Source: an uncultured Leptolinea sp. (GTDB lineage Bacteria; Chloroflexota; Anaerolineae; Anaerolineales; Anaerolineaceae). Taken from it: a DNA stretch of 54,705 nucleotides. The stretch spans positions 1 through 54,705 of the forward strand of contig CAIKMQ010000043.1 in assembly GCA_903828565.1 (NCBI GenBank). The letters run 5' to 3'. The notes beneath the pieces are model-generated. The model was not told the DNA's origin. It saw only the letters and a list, made by a program, of their open reading frames with translations, and did not search any database. A program made the translations under genes and the position numbers. Shown here piece after piece: positions 29,709-39,579 of this stretch; positions within the stretch are counted from its first letter, which is position 1; the number at the start of each line of letters is the position of its first letter.

Positions 29709-30689
29709 ATGCCTCTGGATACGTACGGCCGCAATATTAATTATCTGCGCATCAGCCTGACAGATGCCTGTAATTTACGCTGTGTGTACTGCATGCCTGA
29801 AAACCAGGTATTTCGCCCGCGCGATGAACTATTGTCCACCCCGGAGTTTCTGCGCCTGACCGCGATTTTCGCCCGCATGGGCGTGGTAAAGATCCGCCTG
29901 ACCGGCGGAGAACCAACCATCCATCCGGATGTACTTTCGATTGTCAGCGGTATGCGCGCCATTCCCGGAATTAACTCGGTATCGATGACTACCAACGGTG
30001 TTCTGTTGGAGAAGATGGCTCAACCCCTGGCCACAGCCGGCCTGGAACGTGTCAACGTTAGCCTTGACACCACCGACCCGACCGAATTTCTGCGGATTAC
30101 CCGCCGCAATTCCTTCGAGAAAGTCTGGCAAGGTGTCCTCGCGGCTGAAGCTGCCGGTTTGCTGCCCATCAAACTGAATGCCGTCATTGTCCGCGGATTC
30201 AATGACCACAACATCGCCAAACTGGCCGGGCTCACGGTGGAGCATCCCTGGCATATCCGGTTCATTGAGATGATGCCCTTTGGCGGCTCCACCGATCTGC
30301 AGCGCTCACAGGTGGTGACAACCACTGAAGCGATTAATAACATTGAAAATACCTACGGTCCGCTTGAATTGCTGGATAACGGCAGGATGGATGGCGAAGC
30401 AGTGATGTACCGCATCGCCGGTGCCCCCGGCCGGCTTGGCTTTATCTCCTCCGTGACCAAACCCTTCTGCGCTTATTGCTCCCGTGCCCGTCTAACAGCT
30501 GACGGGCGCCTGAGATTATGCCTGCTGCGGGAAAATGAAGTGGACTTGCTTACCCCCATGCGCTCGGGTGCCAGTGATGATGAACTACGCGAATTGATCG
30601 CTGCCGGTATCTGGCAGAAACCCTGGGGGCACGGGCTAGCCAATGGAGAGATTCCTCTGAACCGAACGATGAGCGAGATCGGCGGATGA
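29709..30689 (+). CDS. moaA: GTP 3',8-cyclase MoaA
   Basis: 326 residues. The radical-SAM cluster is CNLRCVYC (Cys21, 25, 28); LTGGEPTIHPD is the SAM-binding GGEP; the second Fe-S site is CAYC with a third Cys in LRLCLL; the C-terminus ends in the essential GG. It makes the first intermediate of molybdenum cofactor. No other moa gene is nearby. It converges on the DUF92 gene with 4 bp between stops. Confidence 0.96.
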   Translation: MPLDTYGRNINYLRISLTDACNLRCVYCMPENQVFRPRDELLSTPEFLRLTAIFARMGVVKIRLTGGEPTIHPDVLSIVSGMRAIPGINSVSMTTNGVLLEKMAQPLATAGLERVNVSLDTTDPTEFLRITRRNSFEKVWQGVLAAEAAGLLPIKLNAVIVRGFNDHNIAKLAGLTVEHPWHIRFIEMMPFGGSTDLQRSQVVTTTEAINNIENTYGPLELLDNGRMDGEAVMYRIAGAPGRLGFISSVTKPFCAYCSRARLTADGRLRLCLLRENEVDLLTPMRSGASDDELRELIAAGIWQKPWGHGLANGEIPLNRTMSEIGG

Positions 30690-30693
30690 TCCG

Positions 30694-31500
30694 CTAACCG
30701 GCTAGCAGCCTCAGCAATACCAGGATCAACGGTGCGCTAAGCGTACACCCCAGGTTCACCCAATCGTTATTTAACCAATGTAAACCTCGCAGCCAGCGGG
30801 TGTTATTCCCGCAGCCATGCAAGGGTGTTTTTTCAGTTTCCTTCGCGCAAACCTCACACCAGTAAACTACCTGAACAGTTGCTCCTAACAAAGAATCGAA
30901 GAGAGAACCCAACAAACCGGCCAGGGCTACCAGAATGCCAGCAAGCAGATCGGGCTGAAAGATGTAAGCAAAGAACGCAATCAGCAGCGATCCGGCGAAG
31001 GCACTGGCAGTGCCGGCAGGGCTGATACCGCCCGAGGTGCCTTTCGCGACCTGCTTGAAGGTTGTGATCAAGCGCGGGTCGCTTTTTGAAAATACACCCA
31101 GCTCGGTCGCCCAGGTATCGGCATTCGCTGCCGCCATGGACGCGCAGAAGAGCCACCACCAGGCATCTCCTCCCAGCAACCCGCCAACCAGAGAGAATAC
31201 ACCGGCTAGGGCTCCATTGGCCAGTACCTGCCAGGCATCCCGCCGGCTTCCCTTGGCCACCTTTTCTTCCAGGTCACCCTTTCTGGTTTTGAACATCCGC
31301 GACAACAAGCTGGATGAAATAAAGAAGACCAGTAAGATAACTGTGTACCTGAAGCCGCCAAATCCAAAGATGATGGTACCCAAACCCACCGCCGCCCATG
31401 CCCCGGATCGTGACAAAGCTCCCGCCCGCTTAGCCAGTAAGGCGATAACGACACTCAATATGAGTGCGGAGAAGATCGAAAGGAAAGAAGGAAAGGTCAT
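30694..31500 (-). CDS. DUF92 family membrane protein
   Basis: 268 residues, about six helices. GAWAAVGLGTIIFGFGGFRY, AAANADTWATELG and GTSGGISPAGTASAFAGSLL are family hallmarks; plant relatives (VTE6) act as phytyl-phosphate kinases. The bacterial role is open. It overlaps the preceding PH-domain gene by 4 bp. Confidence 0.88.
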   Translation of the reverse strand: MTFPSFLSIFSALILSVVIALLAKRAGALSRSGAWAAVGLGTIIFGFGGFRYTVILLVFFISSSLLSRMFKTRKGDLEEKVAKGSRRDAWQVLANGALAGVFSLVGGLLGGDAWWWLFCASMAAANADTWATELGVFSKSDPRLITTFKQVAKGTSGGISPAGTASAFAGSLLIAFFAYIFQPDLLAGILVALAGLLGSLFDSLLGATVQVVYWCEVCAKETEKTPLHGCGNNTRWLRGLHWLNNDWVNLGCTLSAPLILVLLRLLAG

Positions 31501-32432
31501 GGATGGATGGTCACGAAAAACAGGGATAGCAGTATCAGGGTGGCGGTCAAGATCGCTCCGCCGTATACGAGGTATGCCAGCGACTTCTGGGATTCCAGCC
31601 TGAAGAAAAACGCACCGGTGATAATATCCACCAGCCAGATCACAACACTCACTACGGGCAACAGCAGCAAACGGATGGACGAGACCGGATCAGCAGCTGC
31701 AGTGACTGAGGCACCCAGTGAAACCTGCTGCCGGCTGGTGATGAGCAGTACAGTCCACACTAGAACAGCCGCATTCACCAGGAAACCAGAAAGAAAGAGG
31801 TTTCGCAGCACCTGGCTGTCCCACAACTTTCCGAGGACAAAAGACGGCTGAACAGACACCGCCGCAACAGCGTCCAGGCTGCCCAGTTCGACATTCCTCC
31901 TGAAATGAGCCAGGAACCCAGCCGCACCTTGCGGTGAGATCACATAAACTGCGTCAGGTCCTGCTACCAGCAAAGCCTGCCTCAGATGATGCGCCATGAA
32001 CTCCACCTTGCCCAGTCCATCCAGATGCACCCAACCAAGATACGCACCTGGAAGAGCCAGGCGCGGTTTTCGCAGCGGTTCGATCAGGTCATCGATTGGA
32101 CGAACCCACTCTATTGCTCGCAATGGAAGTACTTCGGTGCGCAATCCCCAGTGAAGCGTCAAAGTGCTGCGGTCCATGCGGTAATATGCCCGCTGCAAAG
32201 CAATCAAACGATAAGCCAGCATGGGGATGGGTATCAGGGCTGCTAGCCCTCCGCCCAGCAATGCCACAAATACCTGGTTCCCGGCCACCTGCGTCGTCAG
32301 AATAAAGCAGGTCAATGCCGCGGCTGAAGAAAGAAACAGCAAGCTGCCCAGGACCAGCGTGCCGTCTTTCTTATTGGGAATATACGAATATGCCGAAGTA
32401 TCTACCATGCGGAACCAAAGGCGTAACAGCAT
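31497..32432 (-). CDS. Membrane protein with bacterial PH-like domain
   Basis: 311 residues. Two N-terminal helices (about 28-75) are followed by a PH-like segment (YYRMDRSTLTLHWGLRTEVL, then IEWVRPIDDL) and, after residue 210, about three further helices. Such architecture is common in bacterial PH (bPH) membrane proteins of unknown role. An alternative start at 32408 (MVDTSAYSY) is possible. It is coupled to the DUF92 gene. Confidence 0.72.
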   Translation of the reverse strand: MLLRLWFRMVDTSAYSYIPNKKDGTLVLGSLLFLSSAAALTCFILTTQVAGNQVFVALLGGGLAALIPIPMLAYRLIALQRAYYRMDRSTLTLHWGLRTEVLPLRAIEWVRPIDDLIEPLRKPRLALPGAYLGWVHLDGLGKVEFMAHHLRQALLVAGPDAVYVISPQGAAGFLAHFRRNVELGSLDAVAAVSVQPSFVLGKLWDSQVLRNLFLSGFLVNAAVLVWTVLLITSRQQVSLGASVTAAADPVSSIRLLLLPVVSVVIWLVDIITGAFFFRLESQKSLAYLVYGGAILTATLILLSLFFVTIHP

Positions 32433-32545
32433 CCCGGTGATGAGATGAGGTGATAGTCAATAGAGAACCGGTGCTCAGCATAGAACATGGCTCGATTCTA
32501 CTATATCCTTGGATCAATTATTATATAAGGGGGTGCTTCCTACAG

Positions 32546-33580
32546 CTATTCGATCGTTGTTACCTTCCCGCTGTGGATGAACTTGCCCACTTCTACACCC
32601 GTCCGCTCTGCCAGTACAAAGCTCAGCACCTGAGCCGCCACGATCTCAGCGATCGGCAGGGTGGATTCAGCCCCAGCTGGTAAGGGCATCGTGGGGATTT
32701 TCCCCTCCGCCTCCCGTGAAAGCATCACTGCCCGCCCGTCGTAGCGCTGGATGTCTGCTGCCAGGTTGCGATTCAACTGGCTGGTCTTTGATGCGCCGGA
32801 GTAGATCAGGGCAGTGAAACCCGGCCGGACTAGCTCCAGCGGCCCGTGGCGGAAATCCGCGCAATTCATTCCCTCCAGCGGGTATTTGGCCGCCTCCTTA
32901 TTGACAAGCGCACCGTTCCATACTGCCGACATGGATGGCCCGCGTCCCAGCAGTGTGAGGATTTTAAACTCCCCCAGTAGCTGCCGCATCCGCGCCACCT
33001 GGGTATCCCAATCCAGCAAGTAACTCTCCATCTGGTCGGCTGCTTCCATCAGATCCCCGGATAGATCCTGGATCGGGCTGCCAGCCAGCCGGTTGGCGAT
33101 CAGCAGGTTGATGGCCAATGTATTGATGTAGGTCTTTGTGCTGACAGTGCTTTCAGAGCCGGCCTGTATATGAAAAAAGGAGTCCGCAGCGGCGGCTGTG
33201 GGGCTATCGCCGTCATTCACGCAGGACAGGGTGCCGGCATGCTTGTGACCTGAAAGTCCTTTGAAGAGGGTCAGCAGTTCCGCACTGCGCCCAGATTGCG
33301 AATTCACCCACAACAATGTACGTTCAGTGACGATGCCTGGGAGAAAATGGACCAGCTCGGCAGCATTGACCAGATGGACAGGGACCGGCAGGCAGGAGAG
33401 CAGCAGCATAGCCGGGTAGGCCGCATTATACGAAGCACCCATACCGGTCATAATGATCCGGTCGATCTTGCCATTTTGGAGGCCATCTTGGATCTTTTGC
33501 AGCAGTGAAGGCTGCCAGGTATGCACTGCTTTTCGCAGGAACCGCGGCTGTGAGAGAATATCTGCTAAATATGAGTTCAT
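32546..33580 (-). CDS. SIS-domain sugar-phosphate isomerase/deaminase-like protein
   Basis: 344 residues with two SIS domains (GMGASYNAAYPAMLLL at 46 and LLGRGPSMSAVWNGALVNKE near 210), related to the isomerase half of GlmS and to AgaS or FrlB-type proteins. NCADFRHGPLELV is the typical loop holding the catalytic His/Glu. It is the last gene of the long sugar operon and starts 4 bp after the ROK gene stop. It probably isomerises or deaminates an (amino)sugar phosphate. No terminator is evident in the 113 bp downstream. Confidence 0.85.
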   Translation of the reverse strand: MNSYLADILSQPRFLRKAVHTWQPSLLQKIQDGLQNGKIDRIIMTGMGASYNAAYPAMLLLSCLPVPVHLVNAAELVHFLPGIVTERTLLWVNSQSGRSAELLTLFKGLSGHKHAGTLSCVNDGDSPTAAAADSFFHIQAGSESTVSTKTYINTLAINLLIANRLAGSPIQDLSGDLMEAADQMESYLLDWDTQVARMRQLLGEFKILTLLGRGPSMSAVWNGALVNKEAAKYPLEGMNCADFRHGPLELVRPGFTALIYSGASKTSQLNRNLAADIQRYDGRAVMLSREAEGKIPTMPLPAGAESTLPIAEIVAAQVLSFVLAERTGVEVGKFIHSGKVTTIE

Positions 33581-33584
33581 AACA

Positions 33585-34544
33585 TCATTCCAGTAGTTGT
33601 TGAGCGGCGCGCGCCGCGCCGTAAATGCCTGCCCGCTGGCCTAAACCAGCCAGGCGCACATCCACCCGGGATGCCGGGATAATCACATTGTATTTTGCCA
33701 GTGAACTGCGAAAGGTAGGCTCAAACAGGTCAAAAGACCTGGTGACACCACCAGTCAGCAAAACCCTATCCGGCAGAAGCAGCATAAAAATGCTCGCCAA
33801 TCCGCGAGCTAAAGTCGCTGCCACCTCATGAACCAGAGACAGGCAGTCTGCATCGCCCTGGCGCGCGCCAGCAAAGACCGTGGCTGCATCTATCCCCTGC
33901 GGATCGTTCAATTTTCCACCCAGATAACCCCGGGAGTGTTCACTCGCCAAACGCACCGCCCGCTCAGCGATGGCCGGACCAGAGATCAATGACTCAAGGC
34001 AGCCATTTCCTCCGCAGTAGCAGGCAGGCCCCAGTGGGTCGACCGGGATATGCCCGCCTTCAGGGTGTTCGCCATACAAACCCCTGTAGATCGCTCCATC
34101 CACAATGTAAGCGGCACCCACCCCGGTGCCGATGGTCAGCATGAAAACCCGCGAGACTCCGCGGCCGGCCCCCATCCAAACCTCACCCAGAGCCGCAGCA
34201 TCCGCATCATTTTCAAAGGCTACCTGCACGCCGTACCGCGCCCGCAGCGGGCTGAGGATATCCACATGGTCCCAGCCTGGCAAGGTGTAGGGGTTGTTGA
34301 TTAGGCCGCGCACCCGGTCGATTGGTCCGGTAGACCCGATACCGATGGCGGCTGCTTCCTGTCCGCTCGCCAGGATCACCTGGTTGATCAACTTCTCAAT
34401 GGTTTTTAGGCCTGCTGCCGGCCCCAGGGCTGCATCTATCGGTGTTTCGTTGGCAGTGATCAATTCACCACCAGGTGTAAAAGCTCCCGCGCGTACATTC
34501 GTACCGCCCAGGTCGACACCGATCAACAGTTCCTTTTTCAGCAA
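33585..34544 (-). CDS. ROK family sugar kinase, copy 1
   Basis: 319 residues from a TTG at 34544, which follows AAAGGAG at the end of the upstream gene; an in-frame ATG at 34598 would overlap that gene by 53 bp and add a non-homologous tail. The ATP motif is IGVDLGGTNVRAG, the catalytic Asp is in FENDADAAALGE, and the zinc site is CYCGGNGCLESLISG. It probably phosphorylates a hexose or an amino sugar delivered by the ABC transporter. Confidence 0.88.
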   Translation of the reverse strand: MLKKELLIGVDLGGTNVRAGAFTPGGELITANETPIDAALGPAAGLKTIEKLINQVILASGQEAAAIGIGSTGPIDRVRGLINNPYTLPGWDHVDILSPLRARYGVQVAFENDADAAALGEVWMGAGRGVSRVFMLTIGTGVGAAYIVDGAIYRGLYGEHPEGGHIPVDPLGPACYCGGNGCLESLISGPAIAERAVRLASEHSRGYLGGKLNDPQGIDAATVFAGARQGDADCLSLVHEVAATLARGLASIFMLLLPDRVLLTGGVTRSFDLFEPTFRSSLAKYNVIIPASRVDVRLAGLGQRAGIYGAARAAQQLLE

Positions 34545-34545
34545 A

Positions 34546-35517
34546 TCACTCCTTTGGGTGGGCAGCTGCCCAGCAGGCAACGCCTGCCACACCGGCATTG
34601 TCTCCCAACGTAGACAGGACCACTTCCACCTGTTCCACAGGCATGGTGGTGACCCGCTCCAGCATGGTGCGCTTCATCGGCTCAAGTAGCAGAGAGCCTA
34701 CACGTGAGACCCCGCCTGTGATGATGATGCGGCTCGGGCTGAGCGCAGTGCACACATTTCCAGCAGTAATACCCAGGGCAAAACCAGCCTGTTCGTATAT
34801 ACTGGTGGCGATCGCATCCCCATCCCTGGCGGCGTTCGCGATCAATTCAGGGGTGATGCGATTCAGGTCATAATCACACATCTTGCCGATACTGGTCGTC
34901 AATCCCTGCACGACAGCTTTGATACCCTGAGAAGTGATGGCAGGGCCGGAAGCATAAGCTTCCAGGCAGCCAAAATTCCCACAGCCGCACCGCGGCCCGT
35001 TGTGATCAATGACCGTATGTCCCAATTCACCAGCAGTGCCACCGATACCCAGGTGTAACTGGCCGTTGATGATCAACCCGCCTCCCACACCGGTACCAAT
35101 CGTAAAGACAGCGACGGTATCCGCGCCGGCGCCTGCGCCGTAGCGCCACTCGCCATAAGTGATGGCGCGCGCGTCATTTAATAAGGAAGTCTGAATGCCG
35201 GTCAGCTCAGTAATCCGCTGGCGCATGGGAACATGCTCCCATCGGCCCGGCAGGTTAGGCAGGAAGACTACCTCTCCCTTCTCCAGATCCAGTACACCCG
35301 GCACCCCGATGCCAATACCACCAATATCCTGCGGCTCAAGGCCAGACTGTGCGATTAACTCCAGCGCCAGGGTAGCGATGCGCTGCATCACAGCTTCATG
35401 CCCCTCGCGCGCCAGGGTTGGAATGCTCTTATTTCTCATTACCTGGCCTGTTTCAACATCCACCAGCGCAGCGCGCAGGTTCGTGCCTCCCAGGTCAAAA
35501 CCAATATACTTTTTCAT
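34546..35517 (-). CDS. ROK family sugar kinase, copy 2
   Basis: 323 residues. IGFDLGGTNLRAA (ATP), LNDARAITYGEW (catalytic Asp, with Arg where ROK kinases usually have Asn), GTGVGGGLIINGQL, and zinc site CGCGNFGCLEAYASG. It is a glucokinase-like protein, moderately related to copy 1. Two kinases side by side suggest two substrates or a specialised one alongside glucose. Confidence 0.9.
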   Translation of the reverse strand: MKKYIGFDLGGTNLRAALVDVETGQVMRNKSIPTLAREGHEAVMQRIATLALELIAQSGLEPQDIGGIGIGVPGVLDLEKGEVVFLPNLPGRWEHVPMRQRITELTGIQTSLLNDARAITYGEWRYGAGAGADTVAVFTIGTGVGGGLIINGQLHLGIGGTAGELGHTVIDHNGPRCGCGNFGCLEAYASGPAITSQGIKAVVQGLTTSIGKMCDYDLNRITPELIANAARDGDAIATSIYEQAGFALGITAGNVCTALSPSRIIITGGVSRVGSLLLEPMKRTMLERVTTMPVEQVEVVLSTLGDNAGVAGVACWAAAHPKE

Positions 35518-35535
35518 GGAACTCCCTGAAGATAG

Positions 35536-35570
35536 GCATCCTTCCCTTGATGAGACTGGGGGAAGGATGC
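35536..35570. repeat. Intercistronic stem-loop
   Basis: GCATCCTTCCC pairs perfectly with GGGAAGGATGC across a 13-nt loop in the gap between the TIM-barrel gene and ROK copy 2. No T-run follows on the minus strand, so an mRNA-processing or stabilising hairpin fits better than a terminator. Confidence 0.65.
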
Positions 35571-35580
35571 GCAGGCAGGT

Positions 35581-36495
35581 CTAATGGATGAATGGCTTCA
35601 GGATATCTCTGGCGAGGTAAAAACCGCGTTTCACCAGCTCCTCGCTGCCTTCGAATGCCCGGTCTTCATGCTCAATACTGACCACATAATCATACCCGCC
35701 GGCTGTGAGCGCGGCGAAGAATTTTGGCCAGTCCATGTCTCCCAAACCTGGCAGGCGCGGGATCTGCCAGCCCATACCCTGCGAAAGCACACCGTGGTTG
35801 TAAAGACCTTCCCAATCTATGTGAAGGTCTTTCGCATGCACATGGAAGATCTTGCTGGAGAACTCGCGTATCACGCGCGGCATATCGATCATCTGCAGGA
35901 TCAGGTGGCTGGGGTCCAGGTTCAACCCGAAGTTATCATCCGGGATGATCTCCCACATCTTCCGCCAGATCGCCGGGGTGCTTGCCAGGTTATTGCCACC
36001 CGGCCATTCATCATAAGAGAAGATCATCGGGCAGTTTTCAATCCCGATCTTAACCCCGCGCTCGCCAGCATACTTTACGATCCCTGGCCAGATACGCGCA
36101 TAGTCTTCCAGATTTTGCGGAACGGTCTTGTTCTTGTCTTTTCCAATGAAAGTACCTACTACAGGTACTTCCAGCAGAGAGGCAGAGTGGATGACCTTCT
36201 TCAGGTGGTTGATCACAGTCTCACGGTGATCCGCGTCCGGGTGCAGGGGGTTGGGATAATACCCCAGCGCGGATATGGTCAGCCCGTAACCCGCCGTCAC
36301 TTTTTGAATCTCAACGGCTTTCTGCTTATCCAGATTCTCAACATCAATATGCGTCACCCCGGCATAGCGCCGGGCAGCTTTCTCATACGGCCAGCAGGCA
36401 ATCTCGATCGCTTCAAAACCACTTTCAGCACCCCACTTGGATGCCTGTTCCAATGTGTTTCCCGGTAATGCGGCAGAAAAGAATCCCAGTTTCAT
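35581..36495 (-). CDS. Sugar phosphate isomerase/epimerase (TIM barrel)
   Basis: 304 residues of the AP endonuclease 2-type barrel (IolE/IolI/xylose isomerase-like). Metal ligands are plausible at Glu153 (GIENCP), Asp194 (NLDPSHL), His218/220 (FHVHAKD) and Glu275 (SIEHEDRAFEG). In several pathways such enzymes isomerise, epimerise or carry out beta-elimination on 3-keto sugars formed by Gfo/Idh/MocA dehydrogenases, which flank it here. A long open frame on the opposite strand is a shadow. Confidence 0.87.
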   Translation of the reverse strand: MKLGFFSAALPGNTLEQASKWGAESGFEAIEIACWPYEKAARRYAGVTHIDVENLDKQKAVEIQKVTAGYGLTISALGYYPNPLHPDADHRETVINHLKKVIHSASLLEVPVVGTFIGKDKNKTVPQNLEDYARIWPGIVKYAGERGVKIGIENCPMIFSYDEWPGGNNLASTPAIWRKMWEIIPDDNFGLNLDPSHLILQMIDMPRVIREFSSKIFHVHAKDLHIDWEGLYNHGVLSQGMGWQIPRLPGLGDMDWPKFFAALTAGGYDYVVSIEHEDRAFEGSEELVKRGFYLARDILKPFIH

Positions 36496-36518
36496 AATGG
36501 TCTCCTAGAATAATGGTC

Positions 36519-37682
36519 TCATATCTTCATCCAGCGGCGTTCTTTTGCGCTCTTCTCGATGGCTTCACACAGCTGCATCTCATAATGCCCATCCGCAAAC
36601 GTGGGAAAATCCGGCTTACGGGTCAAGTCTCCTGCCAATATGTACGCGTAAACTTTGGCATAGAGTTGTTTAAAGGTATCCGGGAAGCCCTCATTGTGTC
36701 CGCCCGGGTACGACGTGACACTGCGCGCCTCGGGTGAAAGCAGGGCAGGGTCTTTCATCAATATCTGGTTGGGTTCAGTGCGGTGTCCTACCCACATCTC
36801 ATTGTTTCGCTCGGAATCCCACCCTATGGACGATCTTGACCCGTTGACCTCAAAGAAGAGGCGGTTCTTGCGGCCGGAAGAGACTTGCGAAACTGTCAGG
36901 TTGCCCATCACGCCATTCTCGTAGTGTAGCAGGATGGTAGCATAATCTTCCGTGTGGATGGGTTGGTCCACATAATCATCTGGAGTCAATAGTTTTCCCG
37001 TGAATGTTTCCAGCGACTTGGTCGGTTTCTTGCGGATCGGGTGGAATGTTTTGAAATCCGCGTAGACCTCTTCGATCTTCAAGCCTGTGATGAACGTCAT
37101 CAGGTCAAGCCAGTGTGAGCCAATATCTGCCACAGCCCGCAATGTCCCTCCCAATCCAGGTTCCAGTCTCCAGTTCCAATCGGTCGGGAAGAGCAGCCAG
37201 TCCTGCAGGTATGATCCCTGGACAATGAATAGGTCTCCCAGTTGACCGCTTTGGACCATCATTCGCGCCTGTTGCACCAGGGGGTACATACGGATGTTGA
37301 AGTTAACTACATTTACCAGCCCCTTTTCTGCAGCTAGCCTGACCAATTCCCCGGACTCCTGCGAGTTCATTGCCAGTGGTTTTTCACAGATGACATGCTT
37401 GCCGGCAATCAAAGTTGCTCTGGCATGCGGCGCGTGTAAATAGTTGGGGGTGGCTAAATGGACAACATCAATCTCTGGGTCCTTGAGCATCTCCTCGAGG
37501 GAGCCAAAAGACCGGGGAATACCCAGTTGAGTGGCTTTTTCTTTCGCCAGTTCCGGTGTACTTTCTGCCAATCCCAGCACGCGGATCCCGTTTCTACGTA
37601 AAGCCTCAATGTGTGCCGGGCCGATGAAGCCCGTGCCTGCAATACCTACACCGATGGTCTGTTTGGTTAATTCTTTGGACAT
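36519..37682 (-). CDS. Gfo/Idh/MocA family oxidoreductase, copy A
   Basis: 387 residues. N-terminal Rossmann fold [16 protein letters not shown], catalytic EKPLAMN (Lys of EKP), and the C-terminal Gfo domain with [10 protein letters not shown]. The conserved His in the DIGSHWLD helix is intact. It probably oxidises or reduces a sugar at C3 or C1 with NAD(P). It lies between DeoC and the TIM-barrel gene. Confidence 0.9.
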   Translation of the reverse strand: MSKELTKQTIGVGIAGTGFIGPAHIEALRRNGIRVLGLAESTPELAKEKATQLGIPRSFGSLEEMLKDPEIDVVHLATPNYLHAPHARATLIAGKHVICEKPLAMNSQESGELVRLAAEKGLVNVVNFNIRMYPLVQQARMMVQSGQLGDLFIVQGSYLQDWLLFPTDWNWRLEPGLGGTLRAVADIGSHWLDLMTFITGLKIEEVYADFKTFHPIRKKPTKSLETFTGKLLTPDDYVDQPIHTEDYATILLHYENGVMGNLTVSQVSSGRKNRLFFEVNGSRSSIGWDSERNNEMWVGHRTEPNQILMKDPALLSPEARSVTSYPGGHNEGFPDTFKQLYAKVYAYILAGDLTRKPDFPTFADGHYEMQLCEAIEKSAKERRWMKI

Positions 37683-37694
37683 AACTATAAGCTC

Positions 37695-38438
37695 CTAATA
37701 TTCTCCAGGTTTACCAGTCGAACCAGGCGATGTTTGCATACCTTCCGCCAGGGCTTTGAAATCATCCAGTATTTTCGCGGTTGCTGTAGCACCGCTGCGG
37801 GTTACACCCGCATCGATCACTTCCAGTAGCGCCTGCAGGGTGCGCACACCACCGGCTGCTTTGACCTGCACCTTCTCAGAAACGTTTGCCCGCATTAACC
37901 GCAGGTCTTCGAGGGTGGCACCGCCGCCGGCAAAACCGGTGGATGTCTTCACCCAGTCCGCTCCGGCTGCTTCGCTTGCCTTGCAGGCTGCGACCTTTTC
38001 TTCGACATTCAGGTAAAAGTTTTCAAAGATCACTTTGACCTTCACCCCTCGGGCATGGGCTGCTTCACAAACTGCCTGAATATCTTTTTGTACAAAATCC
38101 AGGTGGCCAGAACGTAATTCGCCAATGTTCAAAACCATGTCAAGTTCTCTGGCACCTTCATCCATGGCTCGTTCTGCTTCGAAAACCTTCACTGCCGTCA
38201 GAGAACAACCATGCGGGAAACCGATGACTGTGGATACCAGCACATCTGAATCTTTCAGCAGGCGGCTGGCAAGTTTTACATCGGTTGGCTTGACGCACAC
38301 AGTGGCAGTATGATACCTGGCTGCCAGCTCGCAGCCGGCAATGATCTCAGCTTCAGTCAATTCCGGCCGCAAAAGGGAATGGTCAATGACTTTCGCCAGT
38401 TGTTCGTAAGTAATGGTTTTACTATCTAATTTGTACAT
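37695..38438 (-). CDS. deoC: Deoxyribose-phosphate aldolase-like protein
   Basis: 247 residues. The Schiff-base Lys is Lys164 in WVKTSTGFA, the activating Lys is Lys193 in VKAAGGVRT, and Asp100 is in ELDMVLNIG, so the catalytic set is complete. FENFYL replaces the usual LETCYL. DeoC cleaves 2-deoxyribose 5-phosphate into acetaldehyde and glyceraldehyde 3-phosphate; no deoxynucleoside gene lies here, so the operon may use it for another aldol. It sits between two Gfo genes in the sugar operon. Confidence 0.92.
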   Translation of the reverse strand: MYKLDSKTITYEQLAKVIDHSLLRPELTEAEIIAGCELAARYHTATVCVKPTDVKLASRLLKDSDVLVSTVIGFPHGCSLTAVKVFEAERAMDEGARELDMVLNIGELRSGHLDFVQKDIQAVCEAAHARGVKVKVIFENFYLNVEEKVAACKASEAAGADWVKTSTGFAGGGATLEDLRLMRANVSEKVQVKAAGGVRTLQALLEVIDAGVTRSGATATAKILDDFKALAEGMQTSPGSTGKPGEY

Positions 38439-38445
38439 CCGGTAC

Positions 38446-39528
38446 CTAACATTTCTTCCAAAGGTCTATGGGTTTTTTTACGACCGGAGGATCGTAGGGG
38501 AAGGTGATCTTGCGGCCTTCTCCGGCTGACTGGTAAGCAGCGTACATGATCTTGAGCACTTCCCGTCCATCTTCACCGGTCACAATGCACTCTTCCTTGC
38601 CCAAAACACAGTTCACAAAATGCTGCATCTCCTGCGGGAAGCCGTAATTCCAGTTCTCTTCGAACATGGTAAATGTGTAACCTTTGGTTGCGCCGGCTTT
38701 TTCCACCGCGTAACCGTATCCTTCTTCGGAATAGGTCAGCAGAGAGCTGCCGCGCAGAAGGTCCGCGCGGGTGTGGCCCTTCTTGCCATAGACCTCACAG
38801 CGGTCATCTACGCCGCCGCCTTTGGCCCAGCTATTCTCGATCATGGCTACCTTGCCGCCTTCATATTCAATGATGGCGTATGAATGGTCCTCACCGAGCG
38901 TGCGCCCCTGGTGGATGTATGTGCCCATGAACGCAGTTACACTTTTTACTTTTGGACGTCCCAGGATCCAGCGCGTGTATTCAATGGAATGGCAGCCCAT
39001 GTCCAGCATCACGCCCCCGCCGGAGCGGTTCACATCCCAGAACCAGGGCATGTGCGGCCCGGGGTGTTCTTCGGACTGCTTCGCGAGGAAGGGTTCTCCG
39101 ACCGCGCCTTCCTCGATCAGTTTTTTCACGCGCACATACTTCGGCGCAAAGAGCAATTCTTCAGCATACATCAACAGGACACCAGCCTTGCGGCAGGCAT
39201 CAATCATCTCGTCCGCCTGTTCCAGTGTAAGGCACAGCGGTTTTTCGATAATGACGTGCTTGCCTGCCCTGGCTGCAGCCAACACAGCTGCGTGGTGCAG
39301 ATCATTTGGGATGCCAATATCCACCACGTCGATCGATTTATCCTTCAGCATCTCGTTGTAGTCAGTATAAGCCGCAGGGATTTTTCTCGCGCGCGCGAAT
39401 TCTTCCGCCTTGTGCGGGCTGGAAACAGCGACTACTTCCGCGTTGGGCACCCAGCCGTGGATGGAGGCATGGTGTATATCACCCACAAAGCCCGTTCCGA
39501 TCATCCCTATCCTTACTTTTCGATCCAT
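38446..39528 (-). CDS. Gfo/Idh/MocA family oxidoreductase, copy B
   Basis: 360 residues from the ATG at 39528, which has GAGAGGAGAAC directly upstream; a longer in-frame start at 39555 lacks support. IGMIGTGFVGDIHHAS, IIEKPLCLT (catalytic Lys), MLDMGCHSIEYTRWIL with the conserved His. It belongs to the same subgroup as copy C, sharing WFWDVNRSGGG-like and DMGCH motifs. Role as for the other Gfo proteins in this cluster. Confidence 0.9.
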   Translation of the reverse strand: MDRKVRIGMIGTGFVGDIHHASIHGWVPNAEVVAVSSPHKAEEFARARKIPAAYTDYNEMLKDKSIDVVDIGIPNDLHHAAVLAAARAGKHVIIEKPLCLTLEQADEMIDACRKAGVLLMYAEELLFAPKYVRVKKLIEEGAVGEPFLAKQSEEHPGPHMPWFWDVNRSGGGVMLDMGCHSIEYTRWILGRPKVKSVTAFMGTYIHQGRTLGEDHSYAIIEYEGGKVAMIENSWAKGGGVDDRCEVYGKKGHTRADLLRGSSLLTYSEEGYGYAVEKAGATKGYTFTMFEENWNYGFPQEMQHFVNCVLGKEECIVTGEDGREVLKIMYAAYQSAGEGRKITFPYDPPVVKKPIDLWKKC

Positions 39529-39579
39529 CCCGTTCTCCTCTCTTCTATTACTCAACTATCCATCATGGTTTCGAAAATG

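Noticed and set aside
35584-36468. 294-codon plus-strand frame opposite the TIM-barrel gene
   Set aside because: The minus-strand protein has a complete metal-binding set and operon context; the plus frame has neither motifs nor RBS.
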